From contig OW818648.1 of the NCBI GenBank assembly GCA_942492735.1, positions 2,418,001-2,482,000 on the forward strand: 64,000 nt of DNA, given 5' to 3'. Origin of the DNA: Sporobacter sp942492735 (lineage in GTDB: Bacteria > Bacillota > Clostridia > Oscillospirales > Oscillospiraceae). Shown here piece after piece: positions 24,459-33,774 of the stretch. Positions within the stretch are counted from its first letter, which is position 1. Every line of letters begins with the position of its first letter. The translations under genes and the position numbers were made by a program. A model generated the notes under the pieces. That model made no database searches and had not been told where the DNA came from. It saw only the letters and a program-made list of their open reading frames with translations.

Positions 24459-25424
24459 TTGAAAAATAAGCTTTACATCGTCGTTCCCTGCTATAATGAG
24501 GAGGAAGTACTCGCTGAAACAGCCTCGAGGCTGAAGGTGAAAATGGAGAACCTGATAGGCGACGGCAAGATATCCCCCGTAAGCCGTATCCTGCTTGTCA
24601 ATGATGGGTCGAAAGACAAAACATGGGCGATGATAAAAGACCTCAGCTATACGGACAAGCTTTTTTCGGGTATTTCACTCAGCCGCAACCGCGGTCACCA
24701 GAATGCGCTTTTGGCCGGGCTCATGACAGTACAAGGAAAAGCCGATATGGTCGTCTCCATGGATGCCGACCTGCAGGACGACATTAATGCAATCGATAAA
24801 ATGGTTGATGAATATTTAAACGGATATGATGTTGTGTATGGTGTCAGGAACAACAGAGACACGGACACTTTTTTTAAGAAATTCACAGCCGAGGGCTATT
24901 ATAAGCTGCTCAAGGCTATGGGGTGCCAGATTGTTTTTAATCATGCCGACTACCGGCTCTTATCGGACCGAGCGCTTCATGCGCTCAGTGAATACGGCGA
25001 GCAGAATATGTTTATTCGGGGTATCATCCCGATGCTCGGTTATCAAACAACGACTGTGCCGTATGAACGCGGAGAACGCTTTGCCGGTGTGAGTAAATAC
25101 CCGTTGAAAAAAATGCTCGCGCTCGCGTTCGATGGAATATACGCCCTGAGTATGAAACCAATCCGCATCATAACCGGTCTCGGTGTGGTTCTTTTAATAC
25201 TGGCAGCAGCGCTGTTTGTTTATTCAATAGTACGCCTCTTCATGGGGCATACCATTTTAGATTGGAAGATCATGACAATATCCGTATGGGGAGTCGGCGG
25301 CCTTATTTTAGTCGCCCTCGGCGTTATCGGAGAATATATCGGCAGAACATTTATCGAGCTCAAGAACAGGCCGCGGTATCACATTGGAGAAACGGTCGGC
25401 ATTGACGTGAATGATGTCGGCTAA
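24459..25424 (+). CDS. GT2 family glycosyltransferase (GtrB/DPM-like)
   Basis: The 321-residue membrane glycosyltransferase has a GT-A domain, residues 1 to about 225 (YIVVPCYNEEEVL, LLVNDGSKDKTWAMI, the DxD-type metal motif in SMDADLQDD). Two C-terminal transmembrane helices follow (about 232-255 and 268-292). This is the architecture of GtrB/ArnC/dolichyl-phosphate-mannose-synthase-like enzymes that transfer a sugar from a nucleotide donor to undecaprenyl phosphate. Sugar and final acceptor are unknown. The start is TTG at 24459, because TAGGAGAG lies at 24444-24451; the GTG at 24438 precedes that site. Confidence 0.87.
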   Translation: MKNKLYIVVPCYNEEEVLAETASRLKVKMENLIGDGKISPVSRILLVNDGSKDKTWAMIKDLSYTDKLFSGISLSRNRGHQNALLAGLMTVQGKADMVVSMDADLQDDINAIDKMVDEYLNGYDVVYGVRNNRDTDTFFKKFTAEGYYKLLKAMGCQIVFNHADYRLLSDRALHALSEYGEQNMFIRGIIPMLGYQTTTVPYERGERFAGVSKYPLKKMLALAFDGIYALSMKPIRIITGLGVVLLILAAALFVYSIVRLFMGHTILDWKIMTISVWGVGGLILVALGVIGEYIGRTFIELKNRPRYHIGETVGIDVNDVG

Positions 25425-25463
25425 AATAAACGGCCAGTTACGACGAGGACAGAAGGTAAATAG

Positions 25464-26327
25464 ATGGATCTCTGCAATGAACGTGATATCGGCAAACTGC
25501 TTTTAAAGCATGGCTTTCGGTTTTCAAAATCGATGGGCCAGAATTTTCTCATTGACAGCAGTGTTCCGGAGAATATCGCATCGGGCTCAGGCGTCGACAG
25601 CTCCTTCGGTGTGCTGGAGATCGGACCTGGGATCGGCGCGCTGACCGGCGCGCTTTGCCGCCGCGCATCTCGCGTGCTGTCTGTTGAACTTGACAACCGC
25701 CTTCTGCCGGTGCTGGGTGAAACATTGGCCGATTTTCAAAATGTGAAGGTCATCAGCGGCGACATTATGAAGCTCGATATCATAAAAACAGTGATGACAG
25801 AAATGCCGGGGCTTCGCTTGGCGGTCTGTGCAAACCTCCCTTACAACATTACAACACCGGTATTGACGGCACTGTATGAAACGCATATTTTCGAGACAAT
25901 TACCGTTATGGTGCAGAGGGAGGTTGCCCTGCGAATGTGCGCGGAAGCCGGAACAGCAGATTACGGCGCTTTTACAGTATATACCAAGTATCATGCTGAG
26001 CCGAAGCTCCTTTTTGACGTTGCGCCGGATTCATTTATGCCGCAGCCTAAAGTGACCTCCTCCGTCATCACCTTGAAAATGCGGAAAAGTCCCCCCGCGG
26101 AGATTGTCAATGAGGCAATGTTTTTCCGCGTTGTGAGGTCATCGTTTGCCCAGCGCCGGAAAACACTCGTCAATGCGCTGGAATCCGCTTTCGGCGGGAA
26201 GTATTCCAAGGAAGTACTCAAACAGATTGTTGCTGAATGCGGCTTTAACGTCCTGGCAAGAGGGGAGACGCTTGATATCTCAGGCTTCGCGGCCATCGCA
26301 CGCAGACTTGGGGAGAAAACGGTATGA
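25464..26327 (+). CDS. rsmA: 16S rRNA (A1518/A1519) dimethyltransferase
   Basis: The 287-residue KsgA/RsmA family SAM-dependent enzyme dimethylates two adjacent adenines at the 3' end of 16S rRNA during 30S maturation. It shows FSKSMGQNFLIDSS at the N-terminus, LEIGPGIGALTGAL as SAM motif I, VELDNRLLPVL, the catalytic NLPYNITTPVL and FMPQPKVTSSVITL. Length fits. It overlaps the next gene by four bases (ATGA), so the two are coupled. Confidence 0.95.
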   Translation: MDLCNERDIGKLLLKHGFRFSKSMGQNFLIDSSVPENIASGSGVDSSFGVLEIGPGIGALTGALCRRASRVLSVELDNRLLPVLGETLADFQNVKVISGDIMKLDIIKTVMTEMPGLRLAVCANLPYNITTPVLTALYETHIFETITVMVQREVALRMCAEAGTADYGAFTVYTKYHAEPKLLFDVAPDSFMPQPKVTSSVITLKMRKSPPAEIVNEAMFFRVVRSSFAQRRKTLVNALESAFGGKYSKEVLKQIVAECGFNVLARGETLDISGFAAIARRLGEKTV

Positions 26328-26908
26328 TCATCCCACGCGCGTTTTATGAGCGGGATACGCTCACAGTCGCACGCGAACTTTTGGGCCAGATTCTCGTCAG
26401 AAGGACCGATGAAGGTTTAATATGCGGGATCATCGTTGAAACGGAAGGTTACCTCGGAGAGCGAGATGACGCGGCGCACAGCTATAAAGGAAAGAGTGAA
26501 CGTGTCCGTATACAGTACGGACCGGCTGGTATTGCTTACATCTATATGATTTACGGCATGTATAATTGCCTGAATATCACAACCGGCCCTGTGGGGGTGC
26601 CGGAGGTTGTCCTCATCCGGGCGCTTGAACCGACCGCAGGCATTGAGCTCATGAAAAGCAAGCGCAGGTCAGATAAACTGCTGAACCTATGCAGTGGTCC
26701 CGGGAAGCTCTGCATGGCAATGGACATAGACAAGTCCCTCTACGGCGTGGATTTGTGCGCAGACGGCCCGCTTTATCTGGAATTTGGTTCGACGCCACCA
26801 GATACTGCCGCATCAAGGCGAATTGGCATTGATTATGCGTTATTGAGCAGGGACAAGCTGTGGCGGTATACCATAACAGGGAATCCTTTTGCGTCGCTGC
26901 CACGGTAA
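26324..26908 (+). CDS. DNA-3-methyladenine glycosylase (AAG/MPG family)
   Basis: The 194-residue base-excision repair enzyme removes alkylated purines. It matches the AAG/MPG fold: ARELLGQILVRR, GIIVETEGYLGERDDAAHSYKG (the Glu is the water-activating residue), AYIYMIYGMYNCLNI, VLIRALEPTAGIE, LCSGPGKLCMAMDI and RIGIDYA near the end. Its ATG overlaps the rsmA stop by four bases, making a two-gene operon. Confidence 0.94.
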   Translation: MIIPRAFYERDTLTVARELLGQILVRRTDEGLICGIIVETEGYLGERDDAAHSYKGKSERVRIQYGPAGIAYIYMIYGMYNCLNITTGPVGVPEVVLIRALEPTAGIELMKSKRRSDKLLNLCSGPGKLCMAMDIDKSLYGVDLCADGPLYLEFGSTPPDTAASRRIGIDYALLSRDKLWRYTITGNPFASLPR

Positions 26909-27087
26909 CGTGTTTTGAATACAAGTAAAAATCTGTATTTTTTAGCTAAAATTATTGACGAAACTATAAAGATGTTGTAAACTTTGTTGTGGTGTAAACA
27001 TAGGACATGTATCATGTATGATCTCACTATGTGATCACATTACGCGCGCGCAGTGCGCACGCACAGAGGCAGAAACGGGGTGTTTTA

Positions 27088-27720
27088 ATGGCTGTCATTT
27101 CAGAAGTCAAGTGCGGAAGATGTGACCGCAGGTACTCAGGGTTCCGCAGTAGATGCCCGTATTGCGGCGCGCGCCGCAATAAACGCGGGAAACACGCTGA
27201 TGAAGCCGATAATGCGAAGGCTAAACTGGTCATCGGCATTATGCTGCTGGTCCTGCTGATTGCAGCGACGATGGTTCTTATTTTAACAAGCCTGGATAAA
27301 GTCGATGACGACAGCCCGGCATCTTCGCCGACGATATCGACAGACCTTGAACCGACTGACCCGGATAGCGATGTCACAGGCGTTGATAATACGGATGATC
27401 CGAATGTATCGCCCTCTGAGTCGCCATCACCGAGCATCGATATAGAGATCGCTGAGGTTATTATTACGAACAACGGCAGTGCCATTAAGGACAATGACTT
27501 CACGTTGACGAATATAAACGACAAAATACAGTTAGGCTATAAGACAATACCTGAGACTGATACGACGGGACAGACAGTGGTATGGGAGAGCAGCGACGAG
27601 GATGTCTTTATGGTTCTTTCAAACGGCGAAGTTACGGCAACGGGCAGGGGCTCAGCCAAGGTGACAGTCACGGTTGATGGCGTTGTCGGTGAGTGCATCG
27701 TCAGAGTCAGAGGTAATTAA
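27088..27720 (+). CDS. Membrane-anchored zinc-ribbon/Ig-like protein
   Basis: The 210-residue protein has an N-terminal zinc ribbon (CGRC and CPYC pairs within the first 30 residues), a basic stretch, one transmembrane helix (about residues 48-68), a Ser/Pro/Asp-rich linker, and a C-terminal Big_2-like Ig domain (VVWESSDEDVFMVLSNGEVTAT... GSAKVTVTV). The ribbon should be cytoplasmic and the Ig domain outside. A possible wall- or spore-surface anchor; no function is known to me. The start ATG at 27088 follows GGGGTG; the longer frame from 27031 is Arg-rich and without a site. A terminator follows. Confidence 0.75.
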   Translation: MAVISEVKCGRCDRRYSGFRSRCPYCGARRNKRGKHADEADNAKAKLVIGIMLLVLLIAATMVLILTSLDKVDDDSPASSPTISTDLEPTDPDSDVTGVDNTDDPNVSPSESPSPSIDIEIAEVIITNNGSAIKDNDFTLTNINDKIQLGYKTIPETDTTGQTVVWESSDEDVFMVLSNGEVTATGRGSAKVTVTVDGVVGECIVRVRGN

Positions 27721-27740
27721 AAAGATTTGTGATGTTTAGA

Positions 27741-27782
27741 TTCAGCGGCAAACAGAATTCTCTGCTTGCCGCCGAATTTTTC
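27741..27782 (+). terminator. Terminator after the zinc-ribbon/Ig gene
   Basis: Arms ttcagcggcaa (27741-27751) and ttgccgccgaa (27766-27776), one mismatch, followed by ttttttc. Confidence 0.8.
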
Positions 27783-27808
27783 TTGTCTAAGTTTTACATT
27801 ATAGATTA

Positions 27809-27837
27809 TTGACAAATGCGAAAAATACCGATAATTA
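27809..27837 (+). promoter_or_regulatory. Sigma-A promoter for the diguanylate cyclase gene
   Basis: TTGACA (27809-27814), 17-base spacer, TAATTA (27832-27837), 49 bases before the ATG. Confidence 0.7.
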
Positions 27838-27886
27838 CTAGAGATTGAATATGCTGCGGTTGCAGACTTCATAATGGAGTGTTGAT

Positions 27887-30394
27887 ATGAAGAAAGGTCA
27901 TGGTTGGCAGCGCTTTTTTATTCAAGGAGCACTCATTGCTGTATCGATTGCCGCACTCGTCATTTTCCGTCAATTCGTTTTCATGGCGTCGGATGTTGCG
28001 GGACTACAGCCATACACGGACCTCATATTGGTCGTTTTAGTCATCTGCCTTGTGCTCATCTTCGTCACGCAGTTGCTGTATGCAAAAAAAGACTCAAGGC
28101 TTATCAAGAGTGAACGTGACGAGGACCTCATGAAGCTGCAAACGAAGGCACAAACGGATTTTCTCACGGGACTCCTCAACAGAGAAGCTGCTTTCGAGAA
28201 TATTTCATATTTTCTGGATGCAGAAGGCCTTCAGTGCCACACACTGCTCATCATCGATTTGGATAATTTCAAGAGTATCAACGATAACTTCGGCCACTTT
28301 GAAGGGGACAAGGTTTTAAAAACGCTGGCGGCTAAAATAAAGTCGGTTTTCCGGAGCATCGATATCGTCGGCAGGCTCGGCGGTGACGAATTTATTGTTC
28401 TAATGAAATATACGATGACGACAAGCATCATCAGAAAAAAAGTGCTGGAACTGAAATCTGCGCTCGAATATATTGCCAGCGGCGGCGAGATTTCGGTCAC
28501 AATAACAGGCAGTATCGGCATTGCCATCTATGACGGAGACAGGAAAACTTTTGATACATTGTATAAGGAAGCCGATGAAGCTCTTTACAGGGCAAAGCTT
28601 GGCGGAAAAAACAAGTACTGCTTTTATGAAGAACTAAATGCCGACAACTTCGCTGACGACGCTTTTAACAACGGGAAGACGGCGCTAGCCGAGCGGGGCG
28701 CTTTTGTGCAGCTTCAGGCCTTGATTGATAATATTGACGGTGGTATTGCCCTACTCGAAATAGGCAATGAAATAAAAGCGATATTTTTCAGCCAAAGCTA
28801 TCTGAAGCTGATGCAAATGAGCGATAACGGCGTCAAAGAGGCGGATAACAAGGTTTTTGACTTCATCGTTAAAGACGATATCAAGCAGGTTGAGGAAACA
28901 TTGCATCAGGGAGCATTATCCGGCAAGCCTGTAGAGGCCGTTTTCCGTAAGCTGACAGAGTCTGAAGATACAAAATGGTACCATATCCGGGCTGTGCGCA
29001 TCGAGTATGATGGCAGCGACAAGCCGGTCCTGATCGCCATCGTGACAGATGTTACAAATCTCAAGGTGACGGAACTCAATTTTCAGGCCCAGAAAAAGCA
29101 GCTTGAAACGGTGCTGAGAATCAGCCGTGTTGTGACATTTGAAGTGGACATTCCCAAGCGTACGCTGTATGTGAACAATCCGACCGTCGCTAAATACGGT
29201 ATAGATGTATATGCCATCGAGAATATGCCGGAGTACCTTATCGACGGCGGTGCGATTCATCCGGACTCTATTGATGAATGCCGGCGTATGTACGATGAGA
29301 TATATTCCGGTGTGCCTGAGGGCAGCGCAATCATTCGGACACTGAAAAGGGATGGCCAATTTACGATTGAACGCTTTACTTACTTCACTGTATTTGATGA
29401 GAGCGGGCGACCGGTCAAGGCTGTCGGTGTCGATGAAGGTATGGAAATGCGGTCGGGAGCAAAGCTTCGCGTCGATCTCATTGAAAGGCAGTTCAGAAAT
29501 TACTCGGATAATATGCGCTCCATCGTCAAGGTGATGATTGATTCCGATCGCTTTGAGTTTTTGAAGCAGGAAAACATACCTGAAGATATACTATCAAATA
29601 TAAAAACATATTCTGATCTTCTGGAATACAGAATAACGCAGATAATCGATCCGGCCGACAGACTGCTTGTAAAAACGAAGTTCGGGATCGACGGATTGAG
29701 AAAAGACTTTACAGAAGGAAATCTCATCAGCGTGGAATACAGAGTCGAGGGCTCGGACGGTTCGATTCAGTGGAACAGTATGGGCGCCGGTATGTATGTC
29801 GACCAATTTGACGGTGAAGTTTACACTTTCATGCGGACACGAGATATAACCTTCAGGAGAAGCCTGGAACAGGCACTTGGCGATGAGATGGCGCACGACC
29901 CGAATAACTTCACGTATACATTCGAAAATTTTGAAAATTTTAAGAAATTGTCGGATATATATATACGCAGCGCCGACAGAAAATCCAACTGCGCGGTTAT
30001 TCTGGTATCTATCAGCAACTTTGACTATTTGCTGGAACAGTACGGGCGCATCATGATAAATGATATGCGTATCGGTTTTATCGGCAAAATTATGACAATC
30101 ATTCAAACAGATCATATCGCATGTAATGTCGGAATGGATTCGACAGCGATTCTTGTCTCGAAAACGGAATCAAATGAGCTTCTGAATCAGTTTGCTGAAA
30201 GTATAATTAAATTTCTCAGAAACCCGGCATATTTTCAGTTTCACGAAGAAGCTTTCCTGGAATTCAGCTGCGGCATATCCGTGTCCGATGAAAAGACATC
30301 TGGATTTAATGTTCTGTACGAAGAGGCCTTAAGTGCTTTACGTTCTTCGGACGGACAAACAAGCAACGGTATTTCTCTTTTCCAGGAAATATGA
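27887..30394 (+). CDS. Membrane diguanylate cyclase with PAS modules and a degenerate second GGDEF domain
   Basis: The 835-residue signalling protein has two transmembrane helices (about 10-34 and 44-65), then a GGDEF domain at about 84-250 with an intact active site (GGDEF at 165-169), metal Asp in IIDLDNF and the RxxD product-inhibition site at 156-159. It should synthesise c-di-GMP. Residues about 270-665 look like three PAS-type sensor modules (the CxS-free segments around DGGIALLE, VTFEVDIPKRTLYVN and DLLEYRITQIIDP). The C-terminal ~145 residues resemble a GGDEF fold whose signature has become VGMDS, hence inactive. The catalytic domain preceding the PAS array is an uncommon order. It may feed the c-di-GMP riboswitches at 12 kb. 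Confidence 0.87.
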   Translation: MKKGHGWQRFFIQGALIAVSIAALVIFRQFVFMASDVAGLQPYTDLILVVLVICLVLIFVTQLLYAKKDSRLIKSERDEDLMKLQTKAQTDFLTGLLNREAAFENISYFLDAEGLQCHTLLIIDLDNFKSINDNFGHFEGDKVLKTLAAKIKSVFRSIDIVGRLGGDEFIVLMKYTMTTSIIRKKVLELKSALEYIASGGEISVTITGSIGIAIYDGDRKTFDTLYKEADEALYRAKLGGKNKYCFYEELNADNFADDAFNNGKTALAERGAFVQLQALIDNIDGGIALLEIGNEIKAIFFSQSYLKLMQMSDNGVKEADNKVFDFIVKDDIKQVEETLHQGALSGKPVEAVFRKLTESEDTKWYHIRAVRIEYDGSDKPVLIAIVTDVTNLKVTELNFQAQKKQLETVLRISRVVTFEVDIPKRTLYVNNPTVAKYGIDVYAIENMPEYLIDGGAIHPDSIDECRRMYDEIYSGVPEGSAIIRTLKRDGQFTIERFTYFTVFDESGRPVKAVGVDEGMEMRSGAKLRVDLIERQFRNYSDNMRSIVKVMIDSDRFEFLKQENIPEDILSNIKTYSDLLEYRITQIIDPADRLLVKTKFGIDGLRKDFTEGNLISVEYRVEGSDGSIQWNSMGAGMYVDQFDGEVYTFMRTRDITFRRSLEQALGDEMAHDPNNFTYTFENFENFKKLSDIYIRSADRKSNCAVILVSISNFDYLLEQYGRIMINDMRIGFIGKIMTIIQTDHIACNVGMDSTAILVSKTESNELLNQFAESIIKFLRNPAYFQFHEEAFLEFSCGISVSDEKTSGFNVLYEEALSALRSSDGQTSNGISLFQEI

Positions 30395-30415
30395 GAATTT
30401 GTTGAGATTCCCTGT

Positions 30416-30940
30416 TTAAACTTGGAACATCAATCTGACAACCAGTGACGCGACAAAAAAACCGGTGAAGTCAGCGCATAGCGCGGCAGGTATGGCGTAT
30501 CGGGTCTTCTTAATGCCCACAGCACCGAAATAGACGGCAATAATATAAAATGTGGTTTCTGTGGACCCGAGCATCACGGCGGCTGTCCGGCCGATCAGTG
30601 AATCGGGTCCATATTGTTTGATGATTTCGCTCCCGACGGCCAGAGCGCCGCTTCCGCTGATAGGGCGGATAAAAATCAGCGAAGCCGTTTCGGGTGGAAT
30701 ACCGAGCAGATTAAAAAGCGGTTTACAGAGCATGCTTAACGCGTCCAACGCGCCGGAAGCACGCAGCATATAAACGCCTGTGAGCAAAGCGACGAGAGCT
30801 GGAAGGATCTTAAGAATCACTTTAAGACCGTCGAGCGCACCGGCCGTCAAAGCATCAAATACGTCGATTTTTTTATGTAATGCAAATACGGCGACCGAGC
30901 CGATAATGGCGGGCACAACGAGCGAAATCAAGATGCCCAT
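30416..30940 (-). CDS. spmB: Spore maturation protein B
   Basis: The 174-residue membrane protein of the SpmB/nucleoside-transporter-gate family has the Gate-domain pattern: a PALVALLTGVYMLRASGALD segment, GIPPETASLIFIRPISGSGA and MLGSTETTFYIIAVYFG. SpmA and SpmB are needed for spore core dehydration in Bacillus and Clostridium. It starts one base after the spmA stop, so the two are co-translated. Confidence 0.92.
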   Translation of the reverse strand: MGILISLVVPAIIGSVAVFALHKKIDVFDALTAGALDGLKVILKILPALVALLTGVYMLRASGALDALSMLCKPLFNLLGIPPETASLIFIRPISGSGALAVGSEIIKQYGPDSLIGRTAAVMLGSTETTFYIIAVYFGAVGIKKTRYAIPAALCADFTGFFVASLVVRLMFQV

Positions 30941-30941
30941 C

Positions 30942-31523
30942 TTATTTGCCCCACAATCTTTTAAGCAGCTTTGAAATCAATATACCGACAGTGACGGACG
31001 AAATTGACGCGAGCCATACCGCGGGCAAGATATCAAAAGGGTTAGCGGCGCCCGCAGCTGCCCTGACTGCAGCAACAGTCGCCGGGATCAGCTGAATAGA
31101 AGCCGTGTTAATAACAACAAGCATACATAAATCATCCGTCGCAACGCCGTTTCGTGAGACCTTTGCCATTTCGGAGGCTGCCCTTATTCCAAGAGGCGTT
31201 GCTGCGTTTCCTAGACCCAAAAGGTTTGCCGAGACGTTTGCCGATACTGCTTCCATGGCATCCTTGTTTTTGTGAGAAGACGGGAAGAGCAGCGCCAGAA
31301 CAGGAAGAAAAAGCATTTTCAGACGGTTTGATATGCCGCTTCTCCGCATGATTTCCATCACGCCGGTCCATAAGCATGTGACGCCGCAGATGCCGATACA
31401 AAGGGTCACGGCGGCACCGGCACCGTCAAAAGCAGCTGTACCGACAGCGTCAATGTTGCCGCTGATCAGGCCGTATATAACCGAGAAAATAACCATGATT
31501 GTCCATATCCAAGCTAAAGCCAT
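30942..31523 (-). CDS. spmA: Spore maturation protein A
   Basis: The 193-residue membrane protein is the partner of SpmB. Features are ALAWIWTIMVIFSVIYG at the N-terminus, GICGVTCLWTGVMEIMRRSG, LGLGNAATPLGIRAA and VVINTASIQLIPATVAAVRA, which match SpmA. The start is ATG at 31523 with GGAGGAT five bases upstream; longer in-frame starts run through non-conserved aromatic sequence. The pair is divergent from the AbrB-type gene. Confidence 0.92.
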   Translation of the reverse strand: MALAWIWTIMVIFSVIYGLISGNIDAVGTAAFDGAGAAVTLCIGICGVTCLWTGVMEIMRRSGISNRLKMLFLPVLALLFPSSHKNKDAMEAVSANVSANLLGLGNAATPLGIRAASEMAKVSRNGVATDDLCMLVVINTASIQLIPATVAAVRAAAGAANPFDILPAVWLASISSVTVGILISKLLKRLWGK

Positions 31524-31635
31524 AATGATCCTCCAGAACCAAATATAGGTAAGTATATATAAAAATATATCGCATTTAGAGGTAAAATATGATAAAAAGT
31601 ACCAAAATTTATTAGTATATTTGAATCGACAGCGA

Positions 31636-31664
31636 TTGACATTTACGGACATTTGTGGTATTGT
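31636..31664 (+). promoter_or_regulatory. Sigma-A promoter for the AbrB-type gene
   Basis: TTGACA (31636-31641), 17-base spacer, TATTGT (31659-31664), 65 bases before the ATG. Confidence 0.75.
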
Positions 31665-31728
31665 TAAATCACAATTTTTAATAGAGGTATGAGAAATTGA
31701 GTATTATTTGTAGAAAGGAAGCGGTTGC

Positions 31729-31974
31729 ATGAAATCAACAGGAATCGTAAGGAAAGTCGATGAGTTAGGACGAATCGTCTTACCAATCGAACTGCGCCGC
31801 ACATTGGACATTGCTGAAAAAGACTCCCTAGAAATATATGTGGATGAGTCAGCAATTGTTCTGAAAAAGTATGAGCCGGCATGTATCTTTTGTAGTCAAG
31901 TTAAAGGTGTTACCAATTATAAGGGAAAAAACATCTGTATCACCTGCATGAAGGAACTGAAGAAGAAGGGTTAA
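31729..31974 (+). CDS. abrB: AbrB-family transition-state regulator
   Basis: The 81-residue protein has the swapped-hairpin DNA-binding domain of AbrB/Abh (KSTGIVRKVDELGRIVLPIE, LRRTLDIAEKDSLEIYV). A C-terminal part carries two CxxC pairs (CIFC and CITC), a possible zinc site seen in clostridial AbrB proteins. AbrB represses stationary-phase and sporulation genes and is a usual target of Spo0A repression. It is a single-gene unit with its own promoter and a strong terminator. Confidence 0.88.
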   Translation: MKSTGIVRKVDELGRIVLPIELRRTLDIAEKDSLEIYVDESAIVLKKYEPACIFCSQVKGVTNYKGKNICITCMKELKKKG

Positions 31975-31998
31975 ACCAGAAAACTTCGAAAAACTTTT

Positions 31999-32036
31999 AT
32001 GCCTCTGTCCGATTAGGACAGAGGCATATTTTTTAT
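31999..32036 (+). terminator. Terminator after abrB
   Basis: A 12-bp stem atgcctctgtcc/ggacagaggcat (31999-32010 with 32016-32027) is followed by atttttta. Confidence 0.92.
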
Positions 32037-32063
32037 GTTTTTAGAGCGCCTTTAATAATTTAG

Positions 32064-32915
32064 TTAGCTTTCATTCTGCTGACTCAAGCTTTGTTTCACT
32101 GCCGCATCGTAAAGAACATTTTTTGGAAAACCTGTAAGTGCAGAGCATTTTTTAACAGAATCCTTTAATGATAAGCCTTCGGATCGGTATCTATTAACAA
32201 TTATGAGAGCATCTTCAAGACTGAGCTCCGGCGCGCTTTGCTCCTCGGCACCCTCGATGACAAGGACGAATTCGCCGCGCGGCGCTGTTTCTTCAAAATA
32301 CGAGACGGCCGACGAGAGCGTCGTGCGGCGTGTTTCCTCGTGGATTTTCGTCATTTCACGGGAAATTGAGATCCGCCTGTCGCCAAAAGTCTCAAGCATG
32401 TCCTTCAGCGTCGATAAGAGCTTGTGCGGCGCCTCATAAAAAATCATGGTGCGTTTTTCCGTTTTGAGTTCCACCAGATGCTCGAAACGGCTTTTTTTTG
32501 CGGTAGAGAGAAAACCTTCAAAGGTGAACCTCCCGGTCGTCAAACCGGAGAGCGCAAGAGCGGTGACAGCCGCACAAGCGCCCGGTATTGCATAGATTGT
32601 GATGCCGGCATCAGCGCATATACGGACGAGATCCTCGCCGGGATCGCTGATTGCCGGCATTCCTGCATCTGTGACAAGAGCGCAGGTCTCTCCTGCTAGT
32701 ATTCGATCGCGTATTCTATCGCCGCTTTCAAGCCTATTATGCTCATGATAACTGACAATCGGCTTTTTTATACCGAGATGGTTGAGGAGCTTGACAGACA
32801 CGCGCGTATCCTCAGCCGCAATAAAGTCGGCACATGACAATGTATCTGCCGCCCGCTTCGTGATGTCACCCAGATTACCAATCGGCGTCCCGACAAGATA
32901 TAGTATACCGCTCAT
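32064..32915 (-). CDS. rsmI: 16S rRNA (cytidine1402-2'-O)-methyltransferase
   Basis: The 283-residue SAM enzyme of the tetrapyrrole-methylase fold 2'-O-methylates C1402 in the ribosomal decoding centre. Signatures: LYLVGTPIGNLGDITKRA at the N-terminus, AAEDTRVSVKLLNHLGI, the VTDAGMPAISDPGEDLV loop and IPGACAAVTALALSGL, ending with a small C-terminal helical domain. It lies 17 bases after the N6-methyltransferase gene, an arrangement common in Firmicutes. Confidence 0.95.
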   Translation of the reverse strand: MSGILYLVGTPIGNLGDITKRAADTLSCADFIAAEDTRVSVKLLNHLGIKKPIVSYHEHNRLESGDRIRDRILAGETCALVTDAGMPAISDPGEDLVRICADAGITIYAIPGACAAVTALALSGLTTGRFTFEGFLSTAKKSRFEHLVELKTEKRTMIFYEAPHKLLSTLKDMLETFGDRRISISREMTKIHEETRRTTLSSAVSYFEETAPRGEFVLVIEGAEEQSAPELSLEDALIIVNRYRSEGLSLKDSVKKCSALTGFPKNVLYDAAVKQSLSQQNES

Positions 32916-32932
32916 AAGCCACCTCCTTCGTT

Positions 32933-33649
32933 CTATTCTCTGTGATAAATCCTTCTGATCTCTTCTGTATCATTGCCGTGGTCATCTGTCAGGATAAGCG
33001 GCGGCTCGATTGTGAGAGAGGGGTTGCCGCCGCGACGGCTCTCAATCAGAATGAGGTTTGGCGCGGACGCGGCTTTGTACTGTACGAAACGAAGGCGTTT
33101 CGGCTCGAGACCGTTATCCCGGAGCGCGCAGATGATTTCGGCCAGCCGTTCGGGTTTGTGGACAAGCGCAAAACGCCCGCCCCAGCGCGTCAGATAAGCA
33201 GCTGCGGCACAGACGTCGCCGATGGTGCATGTCCTCTCCTCGCGCGCCGTCGCAGTGCAGTCGCATTCTGCTGATTTCCCGCGGCCTTGGGCGTAATACG
33301 GCGGGTTTGAAATGACAAGGTCATACGCACCGGCTTCAAGAAATTCTCGGTGACGGCGCAGGTCGCCGCTGATGATACTTATTCTTTCGTCGAGCCGGCA
33401 TAGCCGGGCATTCTCCCGGGCAATATTCGCCCATTCTGGCTGCAGTTCAATACCGCTGATGTGTAGTGCGGGATCGTTCCAAGCCAGGAGGACCGTAATG
33501 ATGCCTGTACCGCAACCGAGATCACATGCGCGCTTGGCTCGTCCTGTCATGACAAAAGAAGACAGCAGAACAGAATCCGTACCAAGGCGGAATGCGTCAT
33601 TATCACGAATGAACATTGGCCCGCCGGGCCACAGCACGTCATGTATCAC
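32933..33649 (-). CDS. tRNA1(Val) A37 N6-methyltransferase-like protein
   Basis: The 238-residue class I SAM methyltransferase has ACDLGCGTGIITVLLA as motif I and the adenine-N6 catalytic motif NPPY in DLVISNPPYYAQG. Length and context (immediately upstream of rsmI) match the YabB/TrmN6 group, which methylates N6 of a tRNA adenine. The start is taken as GTG at 33649 with CGGAGG upstream at a slightly long spacing; no better start exists in frame. It is probably co-transcribed with rsmI. Confidence 0.85.
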   Translation of the reverse strand: MIHDVLWPGGPMFIRDNDAFRLGTDSVLLSSFVMTGRAKRACDLGCGTGIITVLLAWNDPALHISGIELQPEWANIARENARLCRLDERISIISGDLRRHREFLEAGAYDLVISNPPYYAQGRGKSAECDCTATAREERTCTIGDVCAAAAYLTRWGGRFALVHKPERLAEIICALRDNGLEPKRLRFVQYKAASAPNLILIESRRGGNPSLTIEPPLILTDDHGNDTEEIRRIYHRE

Positions 33650-33774
33650 TGGTTTGTCAAACCTCCGTTTGATAATTTGATAAAAAAATACTGCCTTTTC
33701 AGAAAACAGCGCTCAAGCTAAAAGCGGAAGCAGCTCATTTTCTCAAACGACAGCATTTTCGTATGTAAGTTGCT

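Noticed and set aside
31524..31652. SpmA N-terminal extension
   Set aside because: ATG 31523 has a perfect GGAGG site and matches the family N-terminus; upstream codons are aromatic-rich and unconserved.
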